The notes beneath the pieces were generated by a model. The model searched no databases. It saw only the letters and a program-made list of their open reading frames with translations, and was not told where the DNA came from. From Allacma fusca (lineage: Eukaryota > Arthropoda > Collembola > Symphypleona > Sminthuridae): 64,000 nt of DNA. The stretch covers positions 5,423,060-5,487,059 of the forward strand of contig OX359247.1 in assembly GCA_947179485.1 (NCBI GenBank). Reading direction: 5' to 3'. The stretch's first letter is position 1. Every line of letters begins with the position of its first letter. Both the position numbers and the translations under genes were made by a program. Of this stretch, positions 46,239 to 59,906 are shown piece by piece.

Positions 46239-47517
46239 ATGCCTCTGGCGGAAATTCAAGGGTGCAATTTGAACTATGAGGAAGTGGGGGATGGTGAACA
46301 TGTTCTTCTTCTTTTGCCGGGCTACCTTGGTAAGAAAATTAATGCCTTATTTATTCCAGATTACAAAAGTCTTCTCAAATGCTGAGAACAATTGTTACAT
46401 ATCGTTTGTGTAGGGATTGAATTTGTTTTTGAACTGTGTGGATTTTTTAAAATGTGTTTAAATTGTTAATTTGTAGATACATCAAATTTGGTTTTTGAAT
46501 ATTTCAGGAACAATTGAGACCAGTTTTGGGAAAGTAGTGGACCAGATGGATAAAACAATATTCCGGTTAGTATGCTGGGATCCTCCTGGCTACGGAAAGA
46601 GTCGGCCACCAAATCGGGTTTTCACAAGGGATTTTCTTCAAGAGGATGCTCGAAAGGCAGGGGAGTTGATGAAAGTACGGAGAATGCTTTCTCGGCTTGA
46701 TTGTGAATTTATTGTAATTTTGATGAGATTACAAGTGGGCTTGTCCCCAAGTAATTTTGATAAGATTTTTATATGATTTAATAATAATCCTATTCCTGGG
46801 GAAATTCTTCAGAAATTAGGTCATGACAAGTACTCAGTCCTGGGATGGAGTCATGGAGGGGCTACGGGGATTCACATGGCCGCATTCTTTCCTCACAATG
46901 TTATTTCTCTGGTCACCCTGGGGACGAGGTACATGTTTAGAGGATCGGATTTGCCCACTTTTGAACGCAAGTCATACTTGAGTATAATTTATTTGATTTA
47001 TTTATTTCTGCTTGTCATTGCTTCAACGAATCCAATATATGATTTCAGGTAGGATCAATTTAAGGAATTGGTCTCAAGACAAGCTGGAGGATGCTCTTGA
47101 ACTCTATGAACGAAGTTATCTCGAGGATTTGGGAGCTGGACTCTTGAATTTTGTGAAAACTACTATTGAGTCTGGGAATAATGGACACTACCTTAAGGAC
47201 AGTTTAGACAAAGTATTGTGTCCAACTCTAGTCATGAATGGGAAGGTGGATACTTCCAGCCCCTACCTTCACGCTTTCTACTTCCAAGCTAGGATTAAAA
47301 ATTCAGCGTAATTAATTTTTCCTCCTCAAAATCTACGCTCATTTGTATTTTTTCTAAATGTAAACATTTCACCTTTGATATATTTTTTTCCAGAGTGCAT
47401 ATAATTGCGGGAGCAAATCATGATGCACAGGTGACTCATACGGAAGAATTTGTATCCAAAGTGGAGGCTTTCTTGCAATCACCAGCTGCAGTTATACAGA
47501 CATTACCTAGTTTATAA
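46239..47517 (+). CDS. Valacyclovir-hydrolase (BPHL)-like alpha/beta hydrolase A
   Basis: Exons 46239-46329, 46508-46674, 46813-46981, 47049-47307 and 47394-47517 give 269 residues. Predicted serine hydrolase of small esters, amides or thiolactones. Visible: strand-turn LLLLPGYLG, oxyanion and binding region WDPPGYGKSRPP, nucleophile elbow LGWSHGGA (Ser), acid residue in MNGKVDTSS (Asp), and catalytic His in AGANHDAQ. It is the most divergent of the four, with a longer third exon and a C-terminal tail extended by about 11 residues. AATAAA at 47585-47590. MPLA start chosen by alignment with the MPE starts of B-D. No mitochondrial presequence is seen. Confidence 0.9.
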
Positions 47518-47584
47518 AATGGAATTCATAACAATATTTTTCCGTGCCAATGAACTAGACCTAGGTCATGTAAAAATTTTATAA

Positions 47585-47590
47585 AATAAA
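47585..47590 (+). terminator. Polyadenylation signal of hydrolase A
   Basis: AATAAA, 68 nt after the stop codon. Confidence 0.6.
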
Positions 47591-50122
47591 TATTGTTTGG
47601 AATTCCTTTTACTACACTCTCGTTTTCTCATACAGGAGTGTTTTTCTGTTTTATGAATTAATATAATCTTTTTCCTGAGTTAATTTTCAACACATATATG
47701 TACAAACATTTTTTTTTACATCTGCTCCTTTTTTGACTAATACTGATCGAAATCCTGAATATTTTGAAAAAATACTACTAATGATTTTTGAGCTTTTATG
47801 CATTCCCAACACTACTGCAATACCATTGATTTGTGATACACACAATTAAGTAACTAGTATTAAAGAATAGAGTGATTGTTTGAATTTGATAATTTATTCT
47901 GTTATTGTACAGCATAAACAAACTTACTCTTTGTTTCCAGAATTAAGGTTGACTTTTTTCTAGTTTATTTAACTGCCTGGTTATGTAGGGAATAGTTGAA
48001 TAATAATAATAATTATTATTATTGTACTATCTGTTACGTTGGCATAATAACTCAATTATATTACTATTTCTACGAGCTCTGTCTCCCAAATCCCATTGAA
48101 GCTCACGTTTCAGCTCCAGCTTGAGTGTCATCTTAATGCCTTGTGCTACTTCCAACTTGTCATCTTTCTACTGGCTTCTTAATACCTGATACCATTTCTC
48201 ATGCTCAGTAAAATCCTTACTCTAATCAACAGTATTCCAACCTTGCATTTTCTATCCTTAGACCTACCCTTCAGGGCATTTGCTTATCTAAATTACATTA
48301 TACAAATAAATCCAAAATTGATATCGTGGTAATATAACTCATATTTTATGGAAAACTTCAAGGAACATCAGAACGTGCAAATTTGCAATTACGACAAATT
48401 TTTCCTACTCATTCAAATATCCTGATTGTGTGCTATGATTTTCAAGGTTCTAAATCGATTTTGGAATCCTGTCAATAGAAATAGAAATAAAAGTCGTACG
48501 AAAAACTATTATTACTCCGTTTTGATACTTACAATCAACTACTTTACAAACATGCTTGGAACAATGGTGGTCGTAAACTGTTGTTTTTTAAATGAAAATA
48601 AAGTCAATGTAGATTGTACCTACAGAAGAACGTAGAAACAGATAAAGCTAAAAATCATACAATTTGTTTTAATTGGAACGTAGCCATAAATAAGATACGC
48701 ATCTAATCAAACACCTAAAGCGAAGTTGGACTATTTTACATTTAAAACCCATATGCATGAAGGATTGTCAGGGTTGGTCGATTGAGAATGCCCTTTGATG
48801 TTTGCCTGTCCAATTGAAACTGCCCAACTTGTCCTCTTTTTGCGCCCCATTGAAAATTCCCCACATTTTCGGCAAGGTATTTTGAGCATTTTGGACAGGT
48901 ATTTTTCCTGGACATCACACCAGCAATTAAAAATCATGTTATATAATTAATAATAATGTTGAATGTCTAGCCCAATTTTCATAAAAGTGGTACATATCCA
49001 ATGTTATAAATTCCCCAAATGTCATAAATGCCCGAAATTCCAAGGATTGAAATTGTTCAAAATGCCTTGACATTTTCAATTGGAAAACCCTGAGCATTCT
49101 GTCTTCAGATCAGAAACAATTACGCTAATTTGCAAGTAATTTTTGATAGAAAGAATGATTATGTACCAAATTAACAAAACTACGCTCACACAAGTGGGGT
49201 ACTTATTCTTTCATTTCTGCAAATTCTTTCAAAAGTTTTCTCTCTTGTTCAATTTTGCGTTTTCGAGAGCAAAGGAGTGTCACATGTATGTGCAGTTAAT
49301 TGGATACATTCCACCATTTCTGTAGTACTGTGAACTATTTTGAAACTAGAGCTTTTAGTGTATAAACTTTGAGGAACAAGAGGGGTTCATTAGGATTATG
49401 ACTCATTTGCTACTTGACAAAGGACAGAGTATGCTTTTACAGATAATTCCACTCCGACTTGATAAGGGAGACCCCATGACTGTCCTGTCATGAGACTGCT
49501 CACTATTATCACACCGACAAGACTGTCTCATTCCATATTCCAGTGTTTGACTTTGACCAACCACTCTACCGAACAACAAACACGAGAGGTACATAAATGT
49601 AAATGCAGAGAATAAATGTGAAATAAGTTCACATAAATAACGAAAAGTGTGAAGATAAAATCAAGTGTCAGATCTTATTATTACATTACAGGTTATTTGT
49701 TAAATTATGTGTAAAAACGTACGTACACAAATTCCTTAATATTCTGGAGAATTAGTAAGTCCTGTGACAGAAAAAGAGGTAAAATTAGGGTTTTGATGTA
49801 TTTTATTAGACTTTATATGATTCCCTTCGGCTCACAGAGTACTTGATTATTAATGCAGTCTGTATTTACTCATTGTTTGTTACCCTTGGCTTTATACTAT
49901 CAGTCATGCACCCTTGAGAGATACAGTGACTAACCCGAAAAATCTTACAATTCCATTTGTACAGTCGCTAAGCACCGTCACATGAGTAATTATTTATTTA
50001 CTCAACCAGATGTTCATACTCACAAGCTCACAACAGAGTTGATCTCATTAATATTTAAGCTACTCCAAAGGCAAAGCACTTCAAATACAAATTAGCCCGT
50101 CTTTATTATTTAAATTCTAGAA
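47591..50122. other. Spacer between hydrolase A and the UGT
   Basis: Contains an (AAT)n/(ATT)n palindromic run near 48000-48024 and a candidate inverted-repeat element at about 48770-49100. No gene seen. Confidence 0.5.
48770..49100. mobile_element. Candidate MITE-like inverted-repeat element
   Basis: The left end (TCAGGGTTGGTCGATTGAGA) resembles the reverse complement of the right end near 49098 (TCAGGGTTTTCCAATTGAAA). Inside, a CCAATTGAAAATGCCC-like unit recurs in both orientations (about 48820, 48850 and, inverted, 49060). No coding capacity and no clear target-site duplication. It may simply be a short nested repeat. Confidence 0.4.
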
Positions 50123-52143
50123 ATGAAAAACAATACAATTGTTAAGCTTGCTACACTGACACTACTCGTAAATATTTTGACCTGGAAGACTGCAGAGAGT
50201 GCAAACATTTTGTTTTTCTTCATTGGAGGAACGTACAGTCACAAAGTGGGGATCTGGCCATTAGTGACATCTCTGGCGGAGAATGGACACAACATTACCT
50301 ACGTCTCCCCGTACCCGAAGTTACCCTCCGAAGCCCAAAATGTCCATAATATAGTTCCAAAATCTCTGAAATTATTTATGGCAGATGCCTACAAAGCAGA
50401 TCGTCTCGCCATTCGGAGGGAGGGCCGTGCCCAGGAATTCTGGTCCACCACATTCCCCATCACTCATGCCATCTGCAATCTCATTCTGAGCAATCCCGAC
50501 AATGACCCTGATTTGCACTACCTGGTTCACGAAGCTAACTTCGATTTGGTCATCAATAATGTGGTATTTGGAGACTGCGGACTGATTTTAAATTACAGAT
50601 ACAAGGCTAAATTAATCCTGTCAAAGTCGAGCTTCATGATGCCGTGGTATTATGATTTGTTCGGGTTTCCGCCAGAGCCTTCCCTGGTCCCAGAGGTCGT
50701 TGCCCTCTATTACTACCCCATGAGTTTTTTCCAACGACTTCAAAATTACTTGATACCATTTTACATGAACCATTTGAGAGATTCTCTCTGGTATCCCGCA
50801 TTTGACGAGATGTTAAGGAAAACATATAACTTGGATGACACAGCTCCCTCTATCAAGGAACTTGAGAGAAATGCTAGTTTGATCTTCATTAACAATCATT
50901 ACGGAACTACGGACTTTGCCAGGTCTTTTCCACCTTTCTTGATCGAAATTGGTGGGATGCAATGCTTTCTACCCAAAAAATCATTACCAAAGGTGAGTCG
51001 TTCGAAAACTTTCGAAGTTGAATTTTTTTCTTTGGATTGCACAAATTTCCAGGGAATTTTTCTCTCCCCTGAAACGTATTTCAATTTAATAAATATTTTA
51101 CTATAATACAGGTAGCCATTATTGCACTATCTGTATATGCACATTATTGTTGAGACTGCTTTACTGCGGCAATATTGTTTTAATGACGTTCTATGATTAA
51201 TACAAATTTTACGAATGTCTAGGACTTCCAAGATTTTTTGGATGGAGCAAAAGATGGGGCTATTTTGCTAACCTTTGGTTCCTCAATTGACCTCAATACT
51301 GTTCCAGATTATTTCAAGGAGACTATGTTCAACCTGTTCGCCAAATTCCCCCACATTCGGTTCATTTTCAAATGGGAGGGACTACTGCCTGCGGATGCAC
51401 CAAAAAATATCAAAGCATCGAAGTGGCTCCCCCAATTTGAAATTCTTGGTAAGTATATGAACGTCAGTTTCTTTCAAAGATAAATTCACTTCAACCGTGT
51501 ATGCTCCTGTATTCAATAATAAATTACAATTGTCAATTATTATAGCACATCCGAACATAAAGGCGTTCATTTCTCACGCTGGATCCAACAGCTTGACTGA
51601 AGCCATGTACTACGGCGTCCCCGTGGTTCTCATGCCTCTCTTCGGAGACCAGGACTACAATGGTTATGTCGTGGAAGCAAAAAGGATTGGATTAAGACTG
51701 GAGGGTCAATACCTCACACCTCAAATGATGGAGAACGCCGTACATGAAATCCTCACAAATAAGGAGTGAGTTCAGTGTCTTGATATGAATGTGTAACCTT
51801 TTTGTATTACTCAAGTATGTAATGTATTCCTTGTTTGTGCAGATACACAGTAAATATGAAGAGAGCATCGAAGATGTTCCGGGATCGTCCGATGGACCCA
51901 ATAAAAACAGCAGTGTATTGGACTGAGTTTGCCCTTCGTCATGAGAGTACTGAAAGTCTGAAGCCTCTGAATAACTTAAGCCTCTTCCAGCATCGGATGT
52001 TCGATGTGATGTTATTCCTTTGGTCAATTTCCGTACTACTGATCTTATTGTTCCTCATTGGAGTCATCAAAGTAGTCAAATGCATTTCTTTGAGGAAGAG
52101 CGACAATGGTCGATCAGCCGGAGGAGAGAAGAAAAGAAATTAA
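50123..52143 (+). CDS. UDP-glycosyltransferase (UGT, GT1 family)
   Basis: Exons 50123-50992, 51223-51448, 51546-51765 and 51843-52143 encode 538 residues. Predicted ER membrane enzyme that attaches a sugar from a UDP donor to lipophilic compounds. N-terminal signal peptide (KLATLTLLVNILTW), the acceptor-side His in GGTYSHKVG, LLTFGSS, WLPQFEILAHP, and the donor-binding signature FISHAGSNSLTEAMYYGVP plus PLFGDQDYN. A C-terminal TM helix (FLWSISVLLILLFLIGVIKV) and a terminal KKRN that fits the dilysine ER-retention motif. Length is usual for animal UGTs. Splice phases 0, 1, 2 all agree. The neighbours are hydrolases that could act on the same small molecules (inference). Confidence 0.95.
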
Positions 52144-53223
52144 TGTTTTTCTTCACCCGAAGCTCTCACGACTACATGTGGCAATCGCTTGTTTTTCATT
52201 TAGTATAAATAATTACAATAACAAGTTTCCATTTTATGGTCTTATTTTGTCTTCCACATTATACATGGCACAATATACAACTGCTCAGGTATATGTACAT
52301 ATATAGATAAGTTTCGATTTTTGCTACCTGTTAATCATAAGGCTTTGCCTGCCTTTGACGCGTATGTTAAATCATGCTCATCAAATAATCCCACACATGA
52401 AAAATGGGTAACTACATTCATTTCGATAGTTAAGAAGCAACATTAAACTTTTCCTGCTATTGTTTCAAATAGAATGGGTGATTTTAAAATTGTTAAAACT
52501 GAGCATCCGCTACACCATATCAAGAAACAATATGTTCCATTGTGCCTCTTAAATACAATATATTTGTAGCTGCACACTGACGGATATATAGGTAATTATA
52601 CTTTATTTATTTCATACTCTATACGTAACTGCACAAATGTCAAAAAATTACTGTAGCGATGTAAAAGATGAAAGGAATGAAGCTTGGTGAGATGTTCTCA
52701 CAATTAGTTTAATTATGTTGCATTTCCGCCGAAGCGATGGCAGAAATGTTTATTGGAAGATTTGTAGGATGATATGACCTGCTCCTTTCCTGAGCTTACC
52801 CCTCGATTTTGCCACAGGGATTTTAATTATCTATGTACATATATGTTCCTAGATATGTTAGCTTAAGTATCAGCCAGGGGCGGATTGAACTACTAATTGT
52901 GCCATAAAGACTGATGGTGAGAATAAATGAGTAATTCTCTGGGAATTATATCCAGAAATTTCTAACCAACTTACAATTAATTGTCAAGAGAGCTCTACAT
53001 GCCTCTAAAAAATTAGGAAGCAACTTGTTGAGTTTCCAAACCACAATTGAGTCTCATTTTGTGAGGTTCCTCGCATCATCAAATGCATAACATTTATGCA
53101 CTGTATGTACTCAAGTAATATATTTTTGACATTGCCAGTCATTTAGAAAGCGTTCTGCCAGTTGCTATTGAATCTAAGAGCAGTTTGGACGGGTCCTTTG
53201 AATAGCTGAAATTTTGACTGAGG
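52144..53223. other. Spacer between UGT and hydrolase B
   Basis: About 1.1 kb, AT-rich. I see no exon, RNA gene or clear regulatory motif. Confidence 0.5.
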
Positions 53224-54497
53224 ATGCCGGAAAAAGAGATTGACGGTTGGAAGATTTATTATGAAGGAGTTGGGAATGGACCGCATCCAGTTTTGCTCCT
53301 TCCTGGATTTTTGGGTCAGATAATTATAAAAATACGGTTAATTCTGTCGTAATAACACTAGCTGTAGAACTCATGTGTGTAAAAAGGCAAGACTAATGTA
53401 TTGCTACGAGTCAAAATAAAAATATTTCCTTGTTTGTTTTTCAGGTGTAATAAAATCCGACTTTTCAAAAATATTCCCTGCTTTGAATAAAACGAAATTC
53501 CGCTGGATCTGTTGGGATCCTCCGGGCTACGGAAGGAGTTATCCTCCACATCGGGAGCATGATGATGGGCTGTACCCGAGATGTGCAGATCTTGCTGCCA
53601 AACTAATGGAGGTTTTGGAATTATCATTTTGATGTCTCAATTTTGTAATTATTTCTTTAAAAAACCATAGCTGGATTTATGAGGAGTACAATCCGACCTT
53701 GTTATTGTAGACATTGGGCTACAAACGATTTTCTGTAGTCGGTTGGAGCCAGGGAGGCTCCTTTGCTGTGATTCTTGCCAACAACTACCCTGAAAGAGTG
53801 ATCAGTTTGGCAATCTGGGGAACTTTTGCGTACTGCACCAAGAAATTGCAAACGTTTCACCAAGGTTAACAAACAAATCCGTATGAAGCAACAGCATCGT
53901 ACGATAATACAATATTGGCATATCATTGTGCGTTACTGATTGCGACATTGCGAGATCATTAAGTTTGCTATGAAAGACATTTATTCCATTTAAAATGACT
54001 TCATGTTCCCATCCATTTATAGTATGTGCAAAATTGGAACTTTGGTCCCCTGAAAAGCTGGATGAGAAGCTTTTGTACTTTGAAGAAGACAACCTTCGTT
54101 ATGAATGTGAGGGTATGGTGAAACTGGTGAAACGGGCGATGCAGAATGGCGGCCGATATTTTGGAGAGACTGTACCGTCACTGAATTGTCCCTGCTTGAT
54201 CATTCATGGCAAAAAGGATAACATTGTTGATGATGACCAGCCCTTGAAATTGAAAGAAGCATTTACTAATTCCAGGTAATTTCAGTAATAATAAATTATA
54301 TATTTCTTATTTAATATTATAATATTAATAAATTAAGGACTGTCATGCCTGCGAAATAATTTTTGTTGTTAAAATGTATTTATTTGTGGTTTCATAGAAT
54401 TGTGTACTTCCCGGAAGGCGGTCACGATTTACATCTCGTCTACACTTCCAAGTTTGTTCAGATTGTGGAAGAGTTTCTGACCCAGCAAACAGTTTAA
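53224..54497 (+). CDS. BPHL-like alpha/beta hydrolase B
   Basis: Exons 53224-53314, 53445-53611, 53711-53864, 54023-54275 and 54398-54497; 254 residues. LLLPGFLG, WDPPGYGRSYPP, nucleophile VGWSQGGSF (Ser), HGKKDNIVD (Asp) and EGGHDLHL (His) complete the triad. Exon plan matches C and D almost base for base in exon length. The exon 1 donor is GTCAGA, weaker than its paralogues. AATAAA at 54665-54670. Confidence 0.92.
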
Positions 54498-56033
54498 AAC
54501 TCCTAAGGAGAGACTTTGACGTTTAAGATGGGAACCAAATTTCGATTTTCCTTAAATAGGGTTAATAGAGCGTTGACATTTATATTTGTCATGCTTATAC
54601 ATGTATAACCAAAGTTCTTAAGTTTGCTAAAAATATTGTGATGGTATTATAGTGTATACACCAGAATAAATCAATCATTCTGCCCCCAATTAACAGGTTT
54701 CCAATACTTCACTATAATCTTCATTTTCATAATAGTCCCAGTTAAGTACGCAATCCGCTTTCCTTCGAATATTCAATCAAATTGTACCGATCGGGAATTA
54801 ACTCCTACAATTATTGAGACGACTCCAAAAATAATAAGCACTCGCTCTGACGCTAAGGCATTTTGAAATATGGCATACAATTTTGGCTGCATTTAAATAG
54901 TTCTTTGTTTTTTTCTTCCATTCCATTGCATTTATTAATCTTAGATTTTTAAATTAAGTAGGACAAATTTGTATTCCAAAGTAGTATTTTTTCAGAAAAG
55001 CTCCTGGATATACAGGCAGTGGGAAATAGGATCATAGAAATGCATTTACTAATTCTTTATCTATATACATAATTATTACATTTGATATTGTTACTCAACC
55101 TGTCCTATTCCTCTTATACGAAATATAATGATCTCTTTGGACTATGTAAATTTGAGCTGGAAGGATACCAAAATTAAAAGCCTGAAACAGTGTTTTTAAT
55201 TAGTACATAGTTATAGGTATGTACATAAATACATACATATACTGTTGGGAGTTCTTAGATCAACTTTTCTCACGCCAACAAAATATTATATTTGTGTTAA
55301 CCTGCGAGTTGCGAGTAAACTTGCAATTGAGATGCTCACAGTCAGCCCGTATTTTAGTACCTTCCCAACGCAGTAACTGAGCACCCTTTGAACACACACA
55401 GCATTGTAATTTTTACAAAGGTTAGAGAGTTCTTTTCCAATTCTGATTTGATTTGTCCTTTCATTTATTTTAATTTTTTCAGGCTTAAAAACTGCATTAT
55501 TTTATTTCTGTTGGCTGAAGAATATGTATGTACTACCCACATTCCACGGAAAGGTTTTGCTAATACTCTGAACGGCACAGGAATTTCCCGTTTTAATATT
55601 TTAGGTCAAGGAAAGGTCATCCAGTAAATATATGGCATTGATTTTCGTTTTAATTACTAAAGGCTCAATTGACTCCCTATAAAGGCACCCCACCAGCTTT
55701 TTACTTCAATATTTTGTGTCGTTCTGGGACTATTTGCTATATCTTGTAAACACATACATATGTACTTCTCTCACAAGCTCTCATTTTGATGTGACAGAAG
55801 AGGGAGTACTGTTGTGTTAGAGAAAGCAGTTTTAGAAAAAAAATGACGGAATTAAGCCCTTTTCGTCGGATTCGTAAATCATGTGTGGCTTACCTTTCTG
55901 TAGGGTTGGTAATTTTTACATTTAATCTATGAGTTCTGATGTCTTGATCGATTCTTTAATAAATTTTTAGAAAAGGAAACTATTAGAGGTGGACCAAGAC
56001 AATTTACGATTCAAAGCTTGGGAATTACATAAA
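54498..56033. other. Spacer between hydrolases B and C
   Basis: Holds the AATAAA signal of B (54665-54670). The rest is AT-rich with no exon I can support. Confidence 0.5.
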
Positions 56034-57584
56034 ATGCCAGAAATTGACGTTGAGGACCAGCAGATTTACTATGAGGTGGTTGGAGAAGGACCTCATACTG
56101 TAGTCCTCATTCCAGGGTTTATAGGTAATTCAGAAATACCTTTGAGGATACTCATTAAATTCCTAACTAATTATAAATAATAGAAAGTGACCATGACTCG
56201 GAGTATTAGTTTATAATATTGTACTGTAATTAATTATAAAATTATGGATGTGTAATAACATACGTATTTATTTATTATTACCGAAACAAAAGGAACTATC
56301 CTATCAGATTTTGCACAGATATTTCCCGCACTGAATAAAACGAAGTTCCGGTGGATATGCCTGGATCCGCCTGGTTATGGACGAAGTCGTCCAAAGGATG
56401 CAGTTGTTGATCTACAGTTGTACGAACGATGCGGTATTTTGATAGCAAAATTGATGCAGGTTAATATTCTCCGTTTATATTTTTAATTCTATGTAAATAT
56501 TTCGAATGGTGAACTCATCACTCTATACTGCGTAGGAAAAAGTTAGGGAATAAAAGAGTACAGGGAAGACACTTTCGTCCAAATGAATTACCTGATGCGA
56601 TTTTTCCACCGAGGGAATTATGCTCTGAAATTGTAAAATAGTTTAATTTGAGTTGCAAGTGTATATATATGTACGTATAGTGCAGGTTTTAAATGCTGCC
56701 AATTTAAATTTCGCAAAGGATCTTTATGAAACTACATATGTAATTAACTGTATACTTGACAATCTGTATTTCTTGCAAGAAATGACAATCGCAAATAGTT
56801 ACATCTAATTAATTATTGCTACAGTTAACTCACTGCGCTATCTAAAGACAAATTTTTGTTTACAAAATATGCACTTCCATACAGAAACTAGGATTCGAGA
56901 AGTATTCAATTGCTGGCTGGAGTCAAGGTGGAGCTTATGGTGTCAGATTAGCAGAACATTATCCTGAGAATGTGCTTAAGCTGGTAATTTGGGGAACCTT
57001 TGCATTTGGAACGAAGCGAAGTCTATTTTTCCATGAACGTAATGCACACATATTTGTTTTTAATCAGATTTCTTGGAATTTTCTTAAACTTGTAAATGAA
57101 AAAAATAACATTTTTTCCTAAAGGTTCGGCTTGTTTGGATTTGTGGTCTAAGGACAAGCTGGATGAGAAACTCATATGCTTCGACAAAGAGTACCTCCAA
57201 CAGCACCTGCAAGACATGGCTGTTCTAGTAAGGAAGACGTTTGAAGAAAAACGAGGGAAATATTTAGGTGAACTGCCATCTTTGACATGTCCTACTTTGA
57301 TCTTACATGGTCAGAAAGATAACCTTGCAGATGAGTTGCAACCTTTAGCCTGGAAGTCAGCTATACCAAATTCAAGGTATGTATGTGCATTCCGAGTGTT
57401 TGGCTCGCTGTTGCTGGAAGTCAAATTGAGGTCGACGATATATATGTTACTATTGTATTTCCTGATATTTTTTTATTTTGTTTTATTTAATAGAATTCAA
57501 TACTTTCCTCAAGCAGGCCACGACATACATCTGAAACATACGGCTGAGTTTCTGAAACTTGTCGAAGAATTCCTAGAGCGCTGA
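56034..57584 (+). CDS. BPHL-like alpha/beta hydrolase C
   Basis: Exons 56034-56124, 56293-56459, 56885-57038, 57124-57376 and 57494-57584; 251 residues. VLIPGFIG, LDPPGYGRSRP, nucleophile AGWSQGGAY, HGQKDNLAD and AGHDIHL. Closest to B in sequence (KTKFRWIC versus KTKFRWIC, DKLDEKL). The frame is open upstream of the ATG but only from a GTG, so the ATG aligned with the paralogues is preferred. Confidence 0.92.
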
Positions 57585-58660
57585 TTGAATTTGAACATGA
57601 GCGTGTTTCTTCTTAAAATTTCACACACAAATTTGTATGACCTGCTAAATAAGCCAGCGTGTTGTATCTACATAGTAAAAATTACAGCCATGAAAAAATA
57701 TAAAAAGTTCATGTCCTTGTGAATCCTGTAATAGTCAGTACTGCTAGTTTGCACATTATTTGAAACCTGCAATGAAGGATCAAACCATGCCGAAATCTTT
57801 AAACTAAAATCTTGGAATTGTCAACGTATATAGTACTCCTTTATAAACTGTCTTAGTAAACTGTCATAGACGAAATATTTTGATACTAGTACCATTGCGT
57901 TGAGTATTTCCGATCCCGAGGTACGGAGGTGACAAAATTATTGTGCCCGGACGGATTGTATGGATGTATAAGAAAGTATCTTTTATTAAAAAGGTAAACA
58001 AAATCCGTTTTTCCCGTATGAAATATACGTATTTAAAGCGTTTCCATACTATTTATATTTACCATACACTACCTACCATATTTATCCCTAAACGACTGAA
58101 GGTTCGCGTATAAAATCAGAATTGTCATTAGAATATTACAATTACAAGCAATTACAAGAAAGTAAAAGAAAATTAAAAGTCCCTTAAATCACAAAGTACT
58201 GTTACTTTCTTCACAATTTGATGCTAAATGGGTATCTTGCTTTAACTACAAGGGACAATTGATTTCATTCCTCATCATGAAAACAGTTCCAAGTTCCTCT
58301 CCATATTTCAATTCTCCTAAATAATTCGTTCAATTCGACCCCAGCAGAGACACCAGAGAAAAATTGGCACACTGCAGTAACACATTAGCAGGTTTAAATA
58401 CATTCGAGTTATATTGCAAATAATAATTCTATTCATCATTCTAATACTACGAACGCTTAAGTAATTCTAACAAAAGACCATAAACAATTCAGCTTAAATT
58501 CTTGAAAAAATTATACATCGTAAAAAGGCTTGTAATTTTAACTTCAAAATTTATTACTAACAGACAGCGCCAAGAAAATTCTAGAGCTATTTCAAAACCT
58601 CCTTTCATTCCTGTCTGATTACTGTTTACGGGTAGTTTTCAGGAAATATTTTGTTTCAAA
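57585..58660. other. Spacer between hydrolases C and D
   Basis: About 1.1 kb of AT-rich sequence without a supported feature. Confidence 0.5.
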
Positions 58661-59840
58661 ATGCCAGAAATTATTATAGGTGATCAGCATATTTATTATA
58701 AAATTACTGGAGAGGGATCTCACACAGTTCTTCTACTCCCAGGAATTTTAGGTAATCTGAAGATTCGTGTCTTCAAGACTTGTCTTAAAGTTCTTTTTTA
58801 TTTCCCCCTCCCAGATTCGTTCATAATATATTTTCTGTTTATATTTATATCTGTAAGGGACGATTGACTTGGATTTCGGAGATGTCATTCCTTTGCTAAA
58901 CAAAACTGACTTTCGCTGGGTCTGCTGGGATCCTCCAGGTTACGGAAAAAGCCGCCCGCAGGATCGCCAGGTGGATGACGAAATGTGCGAACGTTGCGCC
59001 AATTATGCGGCTCAGTTGATGGAGGTTTGGAAATAAGTCTTCGCAATTTTTTCGATTATTTAGGTTTTAATATATAATTATAATTTTTAATGGTATAAAA
59101 TTTCATGTTATATCTTAACAAAATTAGTAAATAAATAACTGATGGGGTGTATTTCTATTTACAGAATTTAGGATTCAAGAGCTATTCTGTGGCTGGTTAT
59201 AGCCAAGGCTCCTTGTTTGGCATACTTCTGACTTCCAGTTACCCTGATCGTATTAAAAAGCTAGTGGTCTGGGGAGCATTTTTTTCTGACTCAGAGTCTT
59301 TTGATATGGTTTACAGGGGTAACTGTTCAACTACTTTGTGGAGCAAAATTCCATTATTATTCATTAATTACCATAATAATCAATAATACCTAATCTCATT
59401 TATTACAGGTATTTCAAATCTGGATCGATGGCCTAAAGCAAAGTTGGATAAAGTATTACAACATTTTGAGAGGGATTACATCATTAAGCTCATGAATGAT
59501 ATGATAGAATACACAAAAGTTTGCAGGAAAAAGGGTGTCAAGAGTTTCAAGGACCGGTTGCAGTATATAAATTGCCCGACCTTGATACTGCATGGCAAAC
59601 TCGATCCATTTGTGGAATCATGGCAGCCTCTGACCATTCGACAATCCATAAAAGATGCGAAGTGAGTTTAATATCATAAATAGTTGTATTTACCTAATTG
59701 TGTATAATTAATTGCACACAATTGTATTATGAGAAATGTCTTTTTTAAGACTCCGCTATTTTCCTGACGCTGGGCACAGTATACATTTAGACTGTACAGC
59801 CAAATTTATTCAAGTTATTGAAGCGTTTTTGCGAGACTGA
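58661..59840 (+). CDS. BPHL-like alpha/beta hydrolase D
   Basis: Exons 58661-58751, 58858-59024, 59165-59318, 59409-59661 and 59750-59840; 251 residues. LLLPGILG, WDPPGYGKSRPQ, nucleophile AGYSQGSLF (the elbow has Tyr-Ser-Gln-Gly-Ser instead of Trp-Ser-Gln-Gly-Gly), HGKLDPFVE and AGHSIHL. The triad is intact. AATAAA at 59901-59906. Confidence 0.92.
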
Positions 59841-59900
59841 AGTTGAGAACTGAAGAATTATTGAGCAGTTTTACACATTTGAAAGCTTATATGGTCTCAC

Positions 59901-59906
59901 AATAAA
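59901..59906 (+). terminator. Polyadenylation signal of hydrolase D
   Basis: AATAAA, about 60 nt after the stop codon. Confidence 0.55.
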
